From UBA4615 sp964399635 (GTDB lineage Bacteria; Pseudomonadota; Gammaproteobacteria; Burkholderiales; Burkholderiaceae_E): a DNA stretch of 64,000 nucleotides. The stretch spans positions 1 to 64,000 of the forward strand of contig CAYNRU010000003.1 of the NCBI GenBank assembly GCA_964399635.1. Direction: 5' to 3'. The notes beneath the pieces were generated by a model that saw only the letters and a program-made list of their open reading frames with translations, was not told the DNA's origin and searched no databases. The translations under genes were made by a program, and so were the position numbers. This document shows positions 35,888 to 44,792 of the stretch, piece by piece. Every line of letters begins with the position of its first letter. Within the stretch, counting starts at the first letter, position 1.

Positions 35888-36031
35888 TTGAGCGCCCCCA
35901 TCGATCCGGCGCTGCGCGCCCACCTCGACCGCGCCCTGCGCGAGGTCACCCTCGACGACGAGTACGAGCTGGAGCGCGGGCACGCCGTCATCCCAGGCCG
36001 CCGGCCGCGGGGGGGCGGCACGGCGGCCTGA
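35888..36031 (+). pseudogene. truncated 5' copy of the indolepyruvate oxidoreductase gene
   Basis: From TTG 35888 the frame reads SAPIDPALRAHLDRALREVT and then LDDEYELERGHAVI, nearly identical to the N-terminus of the full gene at 38552. After about 35 codons the match is lost in a G-rich run and the frame closes after 47 codons. The gene should be about 1235 codons, so this is a stump left after deletion. Its start codon (TTG), spacing to phoX (275 bp) and divergent orientation repeat the arrangement of the intact copy. Confidence 0.8.
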
Positions 36032-36037
36032 TCCCGG

Positions 36038-38275
36038 TCAGGTGCCGATCACGCCGCCGCCGGTGCGGGTGATCACGATCGTCGCCGAGCGCGGCCGTGT
36101 GAGCCCGCCGTCGGGCCAGTGGCTGGTGTACGAGGCCGGCGTCCCGATCGCGGAGGAAGGGGTGTCCTCGCCCGGGTGCTGGATGTTCACGAACAGCGCC
36201 TGACCGTCGGGGGTCTCGGCGAGGCCGGTGATCTCGCAGTCCTTCGGGCCCACCAGGAAGCGGCGCAGCCGCGTGCCCAGCGCCGCACCGACGCGGGTCT
36301 GCACCTGCTTGGTGGCGCCGGTGGCGTCGGTGTTGGTGATGGTCTTCACCGCGCCGTCGCCGACCGTGCCCGGCAGCGCGGCCAGCAGCATGCAGTTGGT
36401 CACGTCCGTGTAGGCGCCGTCATCGGTCTGGATCCAGCACACGCCCCGGCTGCTGAACCACAGGCCGTCGGGGCTCGACAGGTCGTTGTCGGCGGTCAGG
36501 TTCGACAGGTTGACGTTGTCGGCGTTGCTGCCCGCGCGCGCACCGAACAGGAAGATGTCCCAGGTGAAGGTGGTCGCCGACGAGTCGGCGCCCGGCTCGA
36601 GCCAGCGGATGATGTGGCCGTTGGGGTTGCCGTACTGGTTGGTCGTGCCGCCCTTGACGTCGTTGTAGTGGCGCGGGTTGGCCGCGTCCGTCGAGGCGAG
36701 CGTGCGGTTGGACGCATTGCTGTTGGTCAGCGTCATGTACACCGCCCCGGTGATCGGGTCGACGGCGCCCCATTCCGGCCGGTCCATCTTCGTCGCGCCC
36801 GCGGCGTCGGCGGCCAGGCGCGTGTTGATCAGCACGTCGGCCTGGTCGGCGAACGCGTACGCCGCGTTGGACGCGGTGACCGCGCCGGTGCCGAACTTCA
36901 GCTCGATCCACTGACCCGTGCCGTCGGCCGCGAACTTCGCGACGTAGAGCTTGCCGTCGTCGAGGTACTTGTCACCGGCGGCGATGCCCTTGCCCGCGTC
37001 GGCCGCGTCCCACAGCGCCGTCGACACGTACTTGTAGATGTACTCGTTGCGCGAGTCGCAGCCCATGTAGAACACCACCGGCTTGCCCGCGACCGCCTTG
37101 GCGGGCCAGGCGCCCTCGTGCGCGAAGCGACCCATCGCGGTGCGCTTCTTGACCGTGGACGTCGCGTTGAACGGGTCGATCTCGACGTTCCAGCCGTAGG
37201 TGTTGGGACCGTTGCGGTAATCGGCGGCGGCGGAGGCGCCGGTCGCCTCCGCGTTCCAGCGGCCGTACAGGTTGTCGGCCGTGTCGGGCGTGACGGTCGC
37301 CCACAGCTCGCGGCCGGTGCCCGCCACGCCGTAGCGCGCGAACGAGACGAGTTCCTTGGCCGTGCGCCTGGGATTGTCGGTCGCGGTGATCCGCCGGAAG
37401 TAGCCCGCCCAGTTCTCTTCGCAGGTGAGGTAGGTGCCCCACGGCGTGTAGCCGTTCGCGCAGTTGTTCACCGTGCCGCGGGTGCGCGAGCCGTCGGTCG
37501 AGTACTTGGTGACCATGTACGGAGTCCTGGCCGCCGGGCCGGACAGCATGACGTCGGTCAGCGTGTGGATACGGCGGTTCAGCGCACCGTCGCCTTTCAT
37601 GGTCCACGTCCCGGTGGCGGAGCGCTGCACCTCGGCCACCGACACGCCGTGCACGTAGAACTCGCGCAGCACTTCGTCGGCGACCGTGCGGACCTGCGCG
37701 TTGCCCGTGCCCGTCGTCGTGACGCCGGCTGCGTGCAGGAACATCGGCGTGATCGCCTCGTGGTTCATGCACAGCAGGCCGCGGTCGGATGCGGTCGCGC
37801 TGTACTTGCCGTCGGCGCCCAGGCCGAAGAACTGCATGCCGTCATGGTGGTCGCCTACGCGCTGCGCGAAGCTCGACGCGGTGTCGGTGCCGTCGTTGCG
37901 GTAGGGCGCCACGCCCGCGGCGAGCGGGTCGCCGAGGCGGTAGAGCACGGTCGCGGTGTAACCGCTCGCGACAGTCAGGGAATCGGCCACGCTCTTGGCG
38001 ATCGCGGTGAAGTTCAGGCTCGCCGGGCGGACGGGCGCGGCGGGCGTCGGGGTCGGTGTCGGGGTGGGGGTTGCGGCCACCGGGGCCGGGTCGTCGTTGC
38101 TGCCGCAGGCGGCCAGCAGGCCGGTCGCACCGCCCATGAAGGACGCGGCGGCGAGCCCGAATCCGCCGCGCAGCACGCCGCGGCGCCCGGGGGCTGCCAG
38201 GCGCTGCTGCACGAGCGAGTCGAAGTGCGGATTGGCGGAAAGATTGGTCTCGGTCTCTGTGTCGTGGCTGGACAT
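36038..38275 (-). CDS. phoX: PhoX-family (DUF839) alkaline phosphatase, copy 2
   Basis: A 745-aa paralogue of the protein at 33363-35612. The Tat motif is GRRGVLRGGFG (30-40) with Cys57 in LLAACGS; a Thr-Pro repeat follows, absent from copy 1. It shares NNCANGYTPWGTYLTCEENW, FYMGCDSRNEYIYKYVS, RPEWGAVDPITGAVYMTLTN and LSSPDGLWF, so catalytic metal residues appear kept. ATG 38275 follows GAGGAG. The frame stays open far upstream over the antisense of the ior gene; that is an artefact of GC bias. Four Pho-box 7-mers lie 39 bp upstream. Confidence 0.9.
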   Translation of the reverse strand: MSSHDTETETNLSANPHFDSLVQQRLAAPGRRGVLRGGFGLAAASFMGGATGLLAACGSNDDPAPVAATPTPTPTPTPAAPVRPASLNFTAIAKSVADSLTVASGYTATVLYRLGDPLAAGVAPYRNDGTDTASSFAQRVGDHHDGMQFFGLGADGKYSATASDRGLLCMNHEAITPMFLHAAGVTTTGTGNAQVRTVADEVLREFYVHGVSVAEVQRSATGTWTMKGDGALNRRIHTLTDVMLSGPAARTPYMVTKYSTDGSRTRGTVNNCANGYTPWGTYLTCEENWAGYFRRITATDNPRRTAKELVSFARYGVAGTGRELWATVTPDTADNLYGRWNAEATGASAAADYRNGPNTYGWNVEIDPFNATSTVKKRTAMGRFAHEGAWPAKAVAGKPVVFYMGCDSRNEYIYKYVSTALWDAADAGKGIAAGDKYLDDGKLYVAKFAADGTGQWIELKFGTGAVTASNAAYAFADQADVLINTRLAADAAGATKMDRPEWGAVDPITGAVYMTLTNSNASNRTLASTDAANPRHYNDVKGGTTNQYGNPNGHIIRWLEPGADSSATTFTWDIFLFGARAGSNADNVNLSNLTADNDLSSPDGLWFSSRGVCWIQTDDGAYTDVTNCMLLAALPGTVGDGAVKTITNTDATGATKQVQTRVGAALGTRLRRFLVGPKDCEITGLAETPDGQALFVNIQHPGEDTPSSAIGTPASYTSHWPDGGLTRPRSATIVITRTGGGVIGT

Positions 38276-38551
38276 GTGCGCTCCTCGTGAGCGATAGAGG
38301 TTCCAGTGCGGCGATGACAGGTTCATTGCAGCGGTGCGACGGTTCGATGACAGCGACCCCCCACGACCGCCGCCCGGCTGCGTCGCCGTACCGGCGGGCC
38401 GGCACCGGGCTGTACCGGCACGCGCCGATTCCGCCTGTCCTCGGTGTGTCGCATAATTCGTGTATGCGCCGTCACGAGCGGTGACACACGCCCGTCGGCT
38501 GCCCAGGGCAGCCCCGGGCCCCGGGACACGATCTACGGAAGGGAGACACCC
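38276..38551. promoter_or_regulatory. divergent region of phoX copy 2 with Pho-box repeats
   Basis: On the minus strand CTGTCAT, CTGCAAT, CCGTCGC and CTGTCAT occur at exact 11-bp steps (plus-strand starts 38314, 38325, 38336, 38347). Two of the four are perfect PhoB half-sites. The nearest is 39 bp from the phoX ATG. The same block could also influence the divergent ior gene at 38552. Confidence 0.8.
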
Positions 38552-41500
38552 TTGAATGCTCCGCTGGACCCGGCGCTGCGCGCCGAACTCGACCGCGCCC
38601 TGCGCGAGGTCACCCTCGACGACAAGTACGCGCTGGAGCGCGGGCGCGCCTTCATGTCGGGCACGCAGGCCCTGGTGCGTCTGCCGATGCTGCAGCGCGA
38701 GCGCGACCGGCGCGCCGGGCTGAACACCGCGGGCTTCGTGTCCGGCTATCGCGGCTCGCCGCTCGGTGGTCTCGACCAGGCGCTCTGGAAGGCGCGCGAG
38801 CACCTGCAGCGCCACCGGATCGTGTTCCAGCCGGGCCTCAACGAGGACCTCGCGGCCACCTCGGTCTGGGGCACGCAGCAGCTGGGCCTCACGCCGCGGC
38901 CCAAGGTCGATGGCGTGTTCTCGATGTGGTACGGCAAGGGGCCGGGCGTGGACCGCAGCGGCGACGTCTTCAAACACGCCAACGCGGCCGGCACCGCGCG
39001 GCTGGGCGGGGTGATCGCGCTCGCGGGCGACGACCACGGCGCCAAGAGCTCGACGCTGCCGCACCAGTCGGACCACGTCTTCAAGGCCTGCGGGATGCCG
39101 GTGTTCTACCCGGCCACGGTGCAGGAGTACCTCGACCTCGGCCTGCACGCGTGGGCGATGTCGCGCTGGTCGGGCCTTTGGGTCGCGATGAAGACCGTGA
39201 CCGAGGTGGTCGAGGCCTCGGCCTCGGTCGAGATCGACCCCGACCGCGTGCGCATCGTGATCCCCGAGGACTTCGCGTACCCGCACCACGATCCGCACGG
39301 GCTCAACATCCGCTGGCCCGACCCGCCGCTCGAGCAGGAGGCGCGGCTCTTCAACTACAAGTGGTACGCGGCGCTCGCCTACGTGCGCGCCAACCGCCTG
39401 AACGAAGTGGTGGTCGACTCCCCCAACGCCTGGTTCGGCATCCTCACGGGCGGCAAGGCCTACCTCGACACCATGCAGGCGCTCGAGGACCTCGGCCTCG
39501 ATCGCGAGGCCTGCGCGCGCCTGGGCATCCGGGTCTTCAAGTGCGGCGTCGTGTGGCCGCTCGAGTCGGCCACGGTCCGTGAGTTCGCCACCGGCCTCGA
39601 CGAGATCCTGGTGGTCGAGGAGAAGCGCCAGGTGATGGAGTACGCGCTCAAGGAGGAGCTCTACAACTGGCGCGACGACGTGCGCCCCAGGGTCTACGGC
39701 AAGTTCGACGAGAAGGACGGCCGCGGCGGCGAGTGGGCGATGCCGCAGGGCCAGTGGCTGCTGCCGGCCCTGTACGAGCTGTCGCCGGCGATCATCGCCA
39801 AGGCGATCGCCGGGCGGCTGCTGAACCCGGGTCAGTACGCCGCGCGCCTGGGCGGCGCGCTGCCCGCCGACATCCGCGCGCGCATCGAGTCGCGCATCGC
39901 GATCATCGAGTCCAAGGAGCGCGCGCTCGCCGAGCCGCACCTGACGGTCGCGCGCACGCCGACCTTCTGCTCGGGCTGCCCGCACAACACCTCCACGCGC
40001 GTGCCGGAGGGCTCGCGCGCGGTCGCCGGCATCGGCTGCCATTACATGGCGATCTGGATGCCCGAGCGGCGTACCGAGACCTACACGCAGATGGGCGGCG
40101 AGGGCACGCCCTGGATCGGGCAGGCGCCGTTCTCGGACGAGACGCACATCTTCGCCAACCTCGGCGACGGCACCTACTTCCACTCCGGCTATCTCGCCGT
40201 GCGCGCCTCGATCGCCGCCAAGGTCAACATCACCTACAAGATCCTCTACAACGACGCGGTCGCGATGACCGGCGGCCAGCCGCACGACGGCGCGCTGACC
40301 GTGCCCGCGATCGTCGCGCAGATGAGCGCGGAGGGTGCGCGCCGGATCGTGGTCGTGACCGACGAGCCCGACAAGTACGACGCCATCAAGTCGGCGCCGC
40401 CGATGGCGGGCGTCGAGATCCGGCACCGCGACCACCTCGATGCGGTGCAGCGCGAGCTGCGCGAGGTGCCGGGCTGCACGATCCTCATCTACGACCAGAC
40501 CTGTGCGAGCGAGAAGCGGCGCCGGCGCAAGAAGATCGTCGACGGCAAGCCGGGCTTTCCGGATCCGGCGCGGCGGGTGGTCATCAACGAGGCGGTCTGC
40601 GAGGGCTGCGGCGATTGCAGCGTGCAGTCGGCCTGCGTGTCGGTGGAGCCCGTCGAGACCGAGTTCGGCCGCAAGCGGCGCATCAACCAGTCCTCGTGTA
40701 ACAAGGACTTCTCCTGCCTGAAGGGCTTCTGCCCGAGCTTCGTGACCATCGAGGGCGGCAGCCTGCGGCGCGGCAAGGCGCCCGCGGCGGTCGAGGCCGC
40801 GGGGGCGCCGGCGCTGCCCGTCTCGCTGCAGACGCTGCCCGAGCCGTCGTCGGTGTCGATCGACGCATCGGGCAACGCCACCTACGGCGTGCTGGTGACC
40901 GGCATCGGCGGCACCGGCGTGGTGACCATCGGGCAGCTGATCGGCATGGCGGCGCACCTCGAGGGCAAGGGCATCTCGGTGCTCGACATGGCCGGCCTCG
41001 CGCAGAAGGGCGGCGCGGTGTTCTCGCACGTCCAGATCGCGGCACGCCCCGACGCGCTGCACGCCACCCGCATCGCGACCGGCGAGGCCGACCTGGTGAT
41101 CGGGTGCGATCTGGTCGTGACGGCCGGCAACGAGGCGCTCTCCAAGATGCGCCCGCGCGTCACGCGTGCAGTCATCAACGGCAACGTGGCGCCCACTTCC
41201 GACTTCCTGCGCGACCCCGACTGGAAGATGCCGGCCGACGCGCTGCGGCGCAACGTGCTGGAGGCGGCCGGCGAGCAGGACATCGACTTCGTCGACGCCA
41301 ACGCGCTGTCGGTCGCGCTGCTGGGCGACGCGATCTACACCAACCCGATGCTGCTGGGCTACGCCTGGCAGAAGGGCTGGCTGCCGCTGACGCGCGAGGC
41401 GCTGGAGCGCGCGATCGAGCTGAACGGCGTGTCGGTCGCGCCCAACCTCGAGGCGTTCACCTGGGGCCGACGCCTCGCGCACGACGCCGAGGCTGTCCGC

Positions 41501-42259
41501 CGGGCGCTGCTGCCCGAGCCGCAGGCCAAGGTGATCGAGCTGCGCCGGCCGGTCGGGCAGGTGCGCACCGACTCCGACCTCAACGACCTGATCGCCCGTC
41601 GCGTGGCCCACCTGCAGGGCTTCCAGGATGCGGCCTGGAGCGAGCGCTACCGGGGCTGGATCGAGCGCGTGCGGCGCGTGGAGGGTGACCGGGTCGGGGC
41701 GGCGGGCAAGTGGCGCCTGACCGAGGCGGTCGCGCGCGGCCTGGCCAAGCTGATGTCCTACAAGGACGAGTACGAGGTGGCGCGGCTGCACAGCGATCCG
41801 GCCTTCGTCGAGTCCCTGAAAGCGCAGTTCCAGGGCGACTGGCAGCTGCGGTTCCACATGGCGCCCCCGATCCTCGCGAAGGTCGACCCGGTGACCGGCC
41901 AGCAGGTCAAGCGTGAATTCGGGCCCTGGATGCTGCCGGCGCTGCGCGTGCTCGCCAGGCTCAAGCGGCTGCGCGGCACCCGGCTCGATCCCTTCGGGTA
42001 CACCGCGGAGCGTCGCACCGAGCGGGCGCTGATCGGCGAGTACGAGGCGCTGCTCGACGAGCTGCTCGCGCGCCTCGAACCCGGCAACCACGCGCTGGCG
42101 GTGGAGCTCGCGCGGATCCCGGACCAGATCCGCGGCTACGGCCACGTGAAGGAGCGGCAGCTGGCGGGGGCGCGCGCCCGGTGGGCGGAGCTGCTCGGGC
42201 GCTACCGGGGCGACGCCCTGGCGCGCCGGCGCGAGCCGATTCCGATCCGGTCGGTCTAG
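38552..42259 (+). CDS. fused indolepyruvate:ferredoxin oxidoreductase-like protein
   Basis: A 1235-aa fusion of the IorA and IorB parts. The N-terminal pyrimidine-binding region (FVSGYRGSPLGGLDQALW) is followed by the ThDP-binding part with NLGDGTYFHSGYLAVRASI and NDAVAMTGGQ. A central 4Fe-4S-type Cys cluster is in INEAVCEGCGDCSVQSAC with further Cys in SCNKDFSCLKGFCP. The gamma domain starts GVLVTGIGGTGVVTIGQLIG. It oxidatively decarboxylates aryl-pyruvates or other 2-oxo acids. TTG 38552 has AAGGGAG 7 nt upstream; no in-frame ATG is nearby. The homologous stump at 35888 also uses TTG, which supports this start. Confidence 0.9.
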   Translation: MNAPLDPALRAELDRALREVTLDDKYALERGRAFMSGTQALVRLPMLQRERDRRAGLNTAGFVSGYRGSPLGGLDQALWKAREHLQRHRIVFQPGLNEDLAATSVWGTQQLGLTPRPKVDGVFSMWYGKGPGVDRSGDVFKHANAAGTARLGGVIALAGDDHGAKSSTLPHQSDHVFKACGMPVFYPATVQEYLDLGLHAWAMSRWSGLWVAMKTVTEVVEASASVEIDPDRVRIVIPEDFAYPHHDPHGLNIRWPDPPLEQEARLFNYKWYAALAYVRANRLNEVVVDSPNAWFGILTGGKAYLDTMQALEDLGLDREACARLGIRVFKCGVVWPLESATVREFATGLDEILVVEEKRQVMEYALKEELYNWRDDVRPRVYGKFDEKDGRGGEWAMPQGQWLLPALYELSPAIIAKAIAGRLLNPGQYAARLGGALPADIRARIESRIAIIESKERALAEPHLTVARTPTFCSGCPHNTSTRVPEGSRAVAGIGCHYMAIWMPERRTETYTQMGGEGTPWIGQAPFSDETHIFANLGDGTYFHSGYLAVRASIAAKVNITYKILYNDAVAMTGGQPHDGALTVPAIVAQMSAEGARRIVVVTDEPDKYDAIKSAPPMAGVEIRHRDHLDAVQRELREVPGCTILIYDQTCASEKRRRRKKIVDGKPGFPDPARRVVINEAVCEGCGDCSVQSACVSVEPVETEFGRKRRINQSSCNKDFSCLKGFCPSFVTIEGGSLRRGKAPAAVEAAGAPALPVSLQTLPEPSSVSIDASGNATYGVLVTGIGGTGVVTIGQLIGMAAHLEGKGISVLDMAGLAQKGGAVFSHVQIAARPDALHATRIATGEADLVIGCDLVVTAGNEALSKMRPRVTRAVINGNVAPTSDFLRDPDWKMPADALRRNVLEAAGEQDIDFVDANALSVALLGDAIYTNPMLLGYAWQKGWLPLTREALERAIELNGVSVAPNLEAFTWGRRLAHDAEAVRRALLPEPQAKVIELRRPVGQVRTDSDLNDLIARRVAHLQGFQDAAWSERYRGWIERVRRVEGDRVGAAGKWRLTEAVARGLAKLMSYKDEYEVARLHSDPAFVESLKAQFQGDWQLRFHMAPPILAKVDPVTGQQVKREFGPWMLPALRVLARLKRLRGTRLDPFGYTAERRTERALIGEYEALLDELLARLEPGNHALAVELARIPDQIRGYGHVKERQLAGARARWAELLGRYRGDALARRREPIPIRSV

Positions 42260-42262
42260 GCG

Positions 42263-42287
42263 CGCCGGGCGCAGCGGGCGCCCGGCG
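42263..42287. terminator. hairpin after the indolepyruvate oxidoreductase gene
   Basis: CGCCGGGCG and CGCCCGGCG form a perfect 9-bp stem around a 7-nt loop, starting 3 bp after the stop codon at a convergent junction. There is no U-run, so termination strength is uncertain. Confidence 0.5.
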
Positions 42288-42389
42288 TCCGGGTGACCCA
42301 GCCGCTGCTCGCGATGGACGCGCGGATCGTCGACCCCGCGCCGATGCTCGCGCGCGAGCCCTGAGGGCCGGCCCCACGGCCGCGCCAGG

Positions 42390-43280
42390 TCAGCCGCGGC
42401 GCAGCGCCGCCTCGGCGATCGGGCCGCCCCACTCGGGCGTGAAGTGGCCGGCGTCCGCCAGCAGCATCGGCGGCGGGCAGTCGCGGATCCAGCTGCGCAG
42501 CTGCGCCATCACCGGCTCGCCGAGCACCGGATCGGTCTGGCCCACGGCCATCAGGCTGTGCCCGCGCCATGCGGTGCGCCACCAGTCGCGGGCGCGGCGC
42601 GAGGTCGCCGCGCCCGGTGCGTCGGGCGCGTCCGGTACCAGCTGCGGGAAGCGCCGCACGCCGGCCTTGTAGCGCGCGTCCGGGAAGGGCGCCTCGTAGG
42701 CCGCGGCCTGCGCCGCGTCGAGGATCGGCACGGCGCGGCGCATCAGCCTGCCGCAGTCGAGTGCGGGCTGGCTCGCGACGTAGGCGCGCCAGTCGTGGAA
42801 GCCCTGCGACAGCGGCACGTCGCCGGTGCCCAGCGTCGTGTTCATCACCACCAGCCCCTCGAAGCGCTCGGGCATCTCCATCGGCAACGTGAGGCCCAGC
42901 AGCCCGCCCCAGTCCTGGCACACCAGCGTGACCTTGCGCGGGGCCAGGCGCTCGAGCAGCGCCAGCAGGTGGGCGCGGTGGAAGTCGAAGGTGTAGACCG
43001 CGTCGTCGACGGGCTTGTCGGAGCGCCCGAAGCCGATCAGGTCGGGCGCGATCACGCGGTGGCCTGCAGCGACGAACACGGGGATCATCTTCCGGTACAG
43101 GTAGCTCCAGGTGGGCTCGCCGTGCAGGCACAGGAAGCTGCGCCCGCCCGCGCCCGGGCCGGTGTCGAGGACCGCGGTGCGCAGGCCCTCGTAGCCCGGC
43201 AGGTCGTCGATCCAGGTCACCGGCCAGTCGTGGCCGGGGACGTCGGCGAAGCGATCGTCGGGCGTGCGCAGGATGTCCAT
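42390..43280 (-). CDS. haloalkane dehalogenase-like alpha/beta hydrolase
   Basis: At 296 aa, the alpha/beta-hydrolase fold carries the dehalogenase set: HGEPTWSYLYRKM (oxyanion and halide side), nucleophile Asp123 with halide-binding Trp124 in CQDWGG, the cap segment YEAPFPDARYKAGVRRFPQLVP, and catalytic His279 in DAGHFTPEWGG. The layout is that of DhlA/DhmA subfamily I enzymes, which hydrolyse terminal haloalkanes to alcohols. Actual substrates are unknown, and non-dehalogenating homologues exist. It stands alone and is convergent with ior. Confidence 0.85.
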   Translation of the reverse strand: MDILRTPDDRFADVPGHDWPVTWIDDLPGYEGLRTAVLDTGPGAGGRSFLCLHGEPTWSYLYRKMIPVFVAAGHRVIAPDLIGFGRSDKPVDDAVYTFDFHRAHLLALLERLAPRKVTLVCQDWGGLLGLTLPMEMPERFEGLVVMNTTLGTGDVPLSQGFHDWRAYVASQPALDCGRLMRRAVPILDAAQAAAYEAPFPDARYKAGVRRFPQLVPDAPDAPGAATSRRARDWWRTAWRGHSLMAVGQTDPVLGEPVMAQLRSWIRDCPPPMLLADAGHFTPEWGGPIAEAALRRG

Positions 43281-43359
43281 CGCGGGGTCTCGGCTGGCGG
43301 GGCCCCGATTGTCGGGCGCGGCGCGGCCCGCGTCGAGCGGGGCGCGCGCGGTGGTGCCG

Positions 43360-44772
43360 TCAGGCGTTCATGAAGCCCAGGTTGCGGTCCGCCCCGAAGT
43401 TGACGATGTTGGGGAAGATCGTCGTGATCTGCGGATCGCTCAGGCCGAACCAGCGCGCGAGCGTGCCCGCGTACTGGTCGACCGAGATCTTCGGGATCAG
43501 GCGCCCCGAGCCCAAGTCGTCGACCGTGTTGACCCCGATCGTGGGGAAGGTGCCGTAGATCTCCTTGCCGCGCACCGCGCCGCCCGACACCAGGTGGTGA
43601 GCGCCCCAGCCGTGGTCGGTGCCGTCGCCGTTGCTGGTGAGGGTGCGGCCGAACTCCGACGCGGTGAACAGTGTCACGTCGCCGGCGGCGCTGATCGCGG
43701 GCAGCAGCATCAGCTGGTCGAAGTAGGCCATCGCCTGCGCGAGGCGGCCCATCAGCGTGGCGTGGTTGGCGGTCTGGTTGTCGTGCGTGTCGAAGCCGCC
43801 CATGCTCACGTAGAACACCTGGCGCTTCATGCCGAGCGTGCCGCGTCCGCCGATGATGCGGGCGATGGTCTGCAGCTGCTGCGCGAGGCCGTTGGTCTGC
43901 CCATTGAAGGTCGGCACCGCGGGCAGGCTGGCGGCCGGCAGCATCGCCGCGCCGAGCGCCACCTGGGCGTCGATGGCCCGCCTGACGACGCGCGCGTGCT
44001 CCTTCTCGAACAGGTTGGCGCGGTCGTCGGTGACGATCGCGCGCAGCGGGTTGGTCGCGCTCGTGGCGCCGAACAGCCCGCCGTTTAGGTTGCCGATCGT
44101 CACGGCGCCGTTGCTGCCCGCCTGGTACTGAATCGTGGTCTCGCCGGCGAGGAATACCGCGTTGCCGGCCGCCGAGATCGACGTGAAGTTGGCGTAGGGG
44201 TTGGCCGCGGCGAGCAGGTCGCCCATCCGGCCGCCCCAGCCGATGCGCGCGCCCTCGGGTTTGCGGGCCTGCCAGATCGAGGTCTGGTCATTGTGCGAGA
44301 AGAGCTGCGGCGGCGTGCGCGCGCTGCGCGCGATCCATTGCGCCTTGCTGACCGGCTCGACCAGCGTGCCGACGTTGGCGACGACCGCCGCGCGGCCGGC
44401 GTCGAACATCGCCTGGAGGGGCTGCATGGACGGATGCAGCGCGAAGCTGCGCGCGCCCTGCGCGGTCGTGGGCACGATCGGCAGCACGCCGCCGGATGCA
44501 CCCGGCGCGGGCAAGGCGATCGGCGACGGGGCGACGTTGCGGGCCGCGTTGTACGCGGCCCAGGACGGCGCGTCGGTGGCGAGCACCATGTTGGCCGCGT
44601 CGTTCCCGCCACCGAGGTAGATGCAGACCAGCGCGCGGTAGTCGGCGGGCACCTGGGCGTGGGCAGCGGACATCATCGCGAGGTTCAGCGCGAAGGGGGC
44701 ACCCGGGCCGACGGCCGAGGCGAGGGCGGCGTGGCGCAGGAAGTTCCGGCGCGAGGCGTCGATGCGTTTCAT
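43360..44772 (-). CDS. DUF1501 family Tat-exported protein
   Basis: At 470 aa, it has a Tat signal SRRNFLRHAALASAVGPGAP (8-27) ending near AHAQ. The DUF1501 body (alkaline-phosphatase-like superfamily, sulfatase-related) shows CIYLGGGNDAANMV, HPSMQPLQAMFDAGRAAVVANVG, SHNDQTSIWQ, GGFDTHDNQ, TASEFGRTLTSNGDGTDHGW and GSGRLIPKISVDQY. It is translated 20 bp after the DUF1800 gene. DUF1501/DUF1800 pairs are widespread in Gram-negatives and co-transcribed; the function is unproven. Confidence 0.9.
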   Translation of the reverse strand: MKRIDASRRNFLRHAALASAVGPGAPFALNLAMMSAAHAQVPADYRALVCIYLGGGNDAANMVLATDAPSWAAYNAARNVAPSPIALPAPGASGGVLPIVPTTAQGARSFALHPSMQPLQAMFDAGRAAVVANVGTLVEPVSKAQWIARSARTPPQLFSHNDQTSIWQARKPEGARIGWGGRMGDLLAAANPYANFTSISAAGNAVFLAGETTIQYQAGSNGAVTIGNLNGGLFGATSATNPLRAIVTDDRANLFEKEHARVVRRAIDAQVALGAAMLPAASLPAVPTFNGQTNGLAQQLQTIARIIGGRGTLGMKRQVFYVSMGGFDTHDNQTANHATLMGRLAQAMAYFDQLMLLPAISAAGDVTLFTASEFGRTLTSNGDGTDHGWGAHHLVSGGAVRGKEIYGTFPTIGVNTVDDLGSGRLIPKISVDQYAGTLARWFGLSDPQITTIFPNIVNFGADRNLGFMNA

Positions 44773-44792
44773 GGCGTCGTCGGTCCTTGTGC

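Noticed and set aside
38276..42145. A minus-strand open frame runs from phoX copy 2 upstream through the whole antisense of the ior gene, over 1200 codons.
   Set aside because: It is a GC-bias shadow: the Tat signal and SD define the phoX start at 38275, and the antisense part is rich in Arg/His/Ala with no domain, while the plus strand encodes a complete recognised enzyme.
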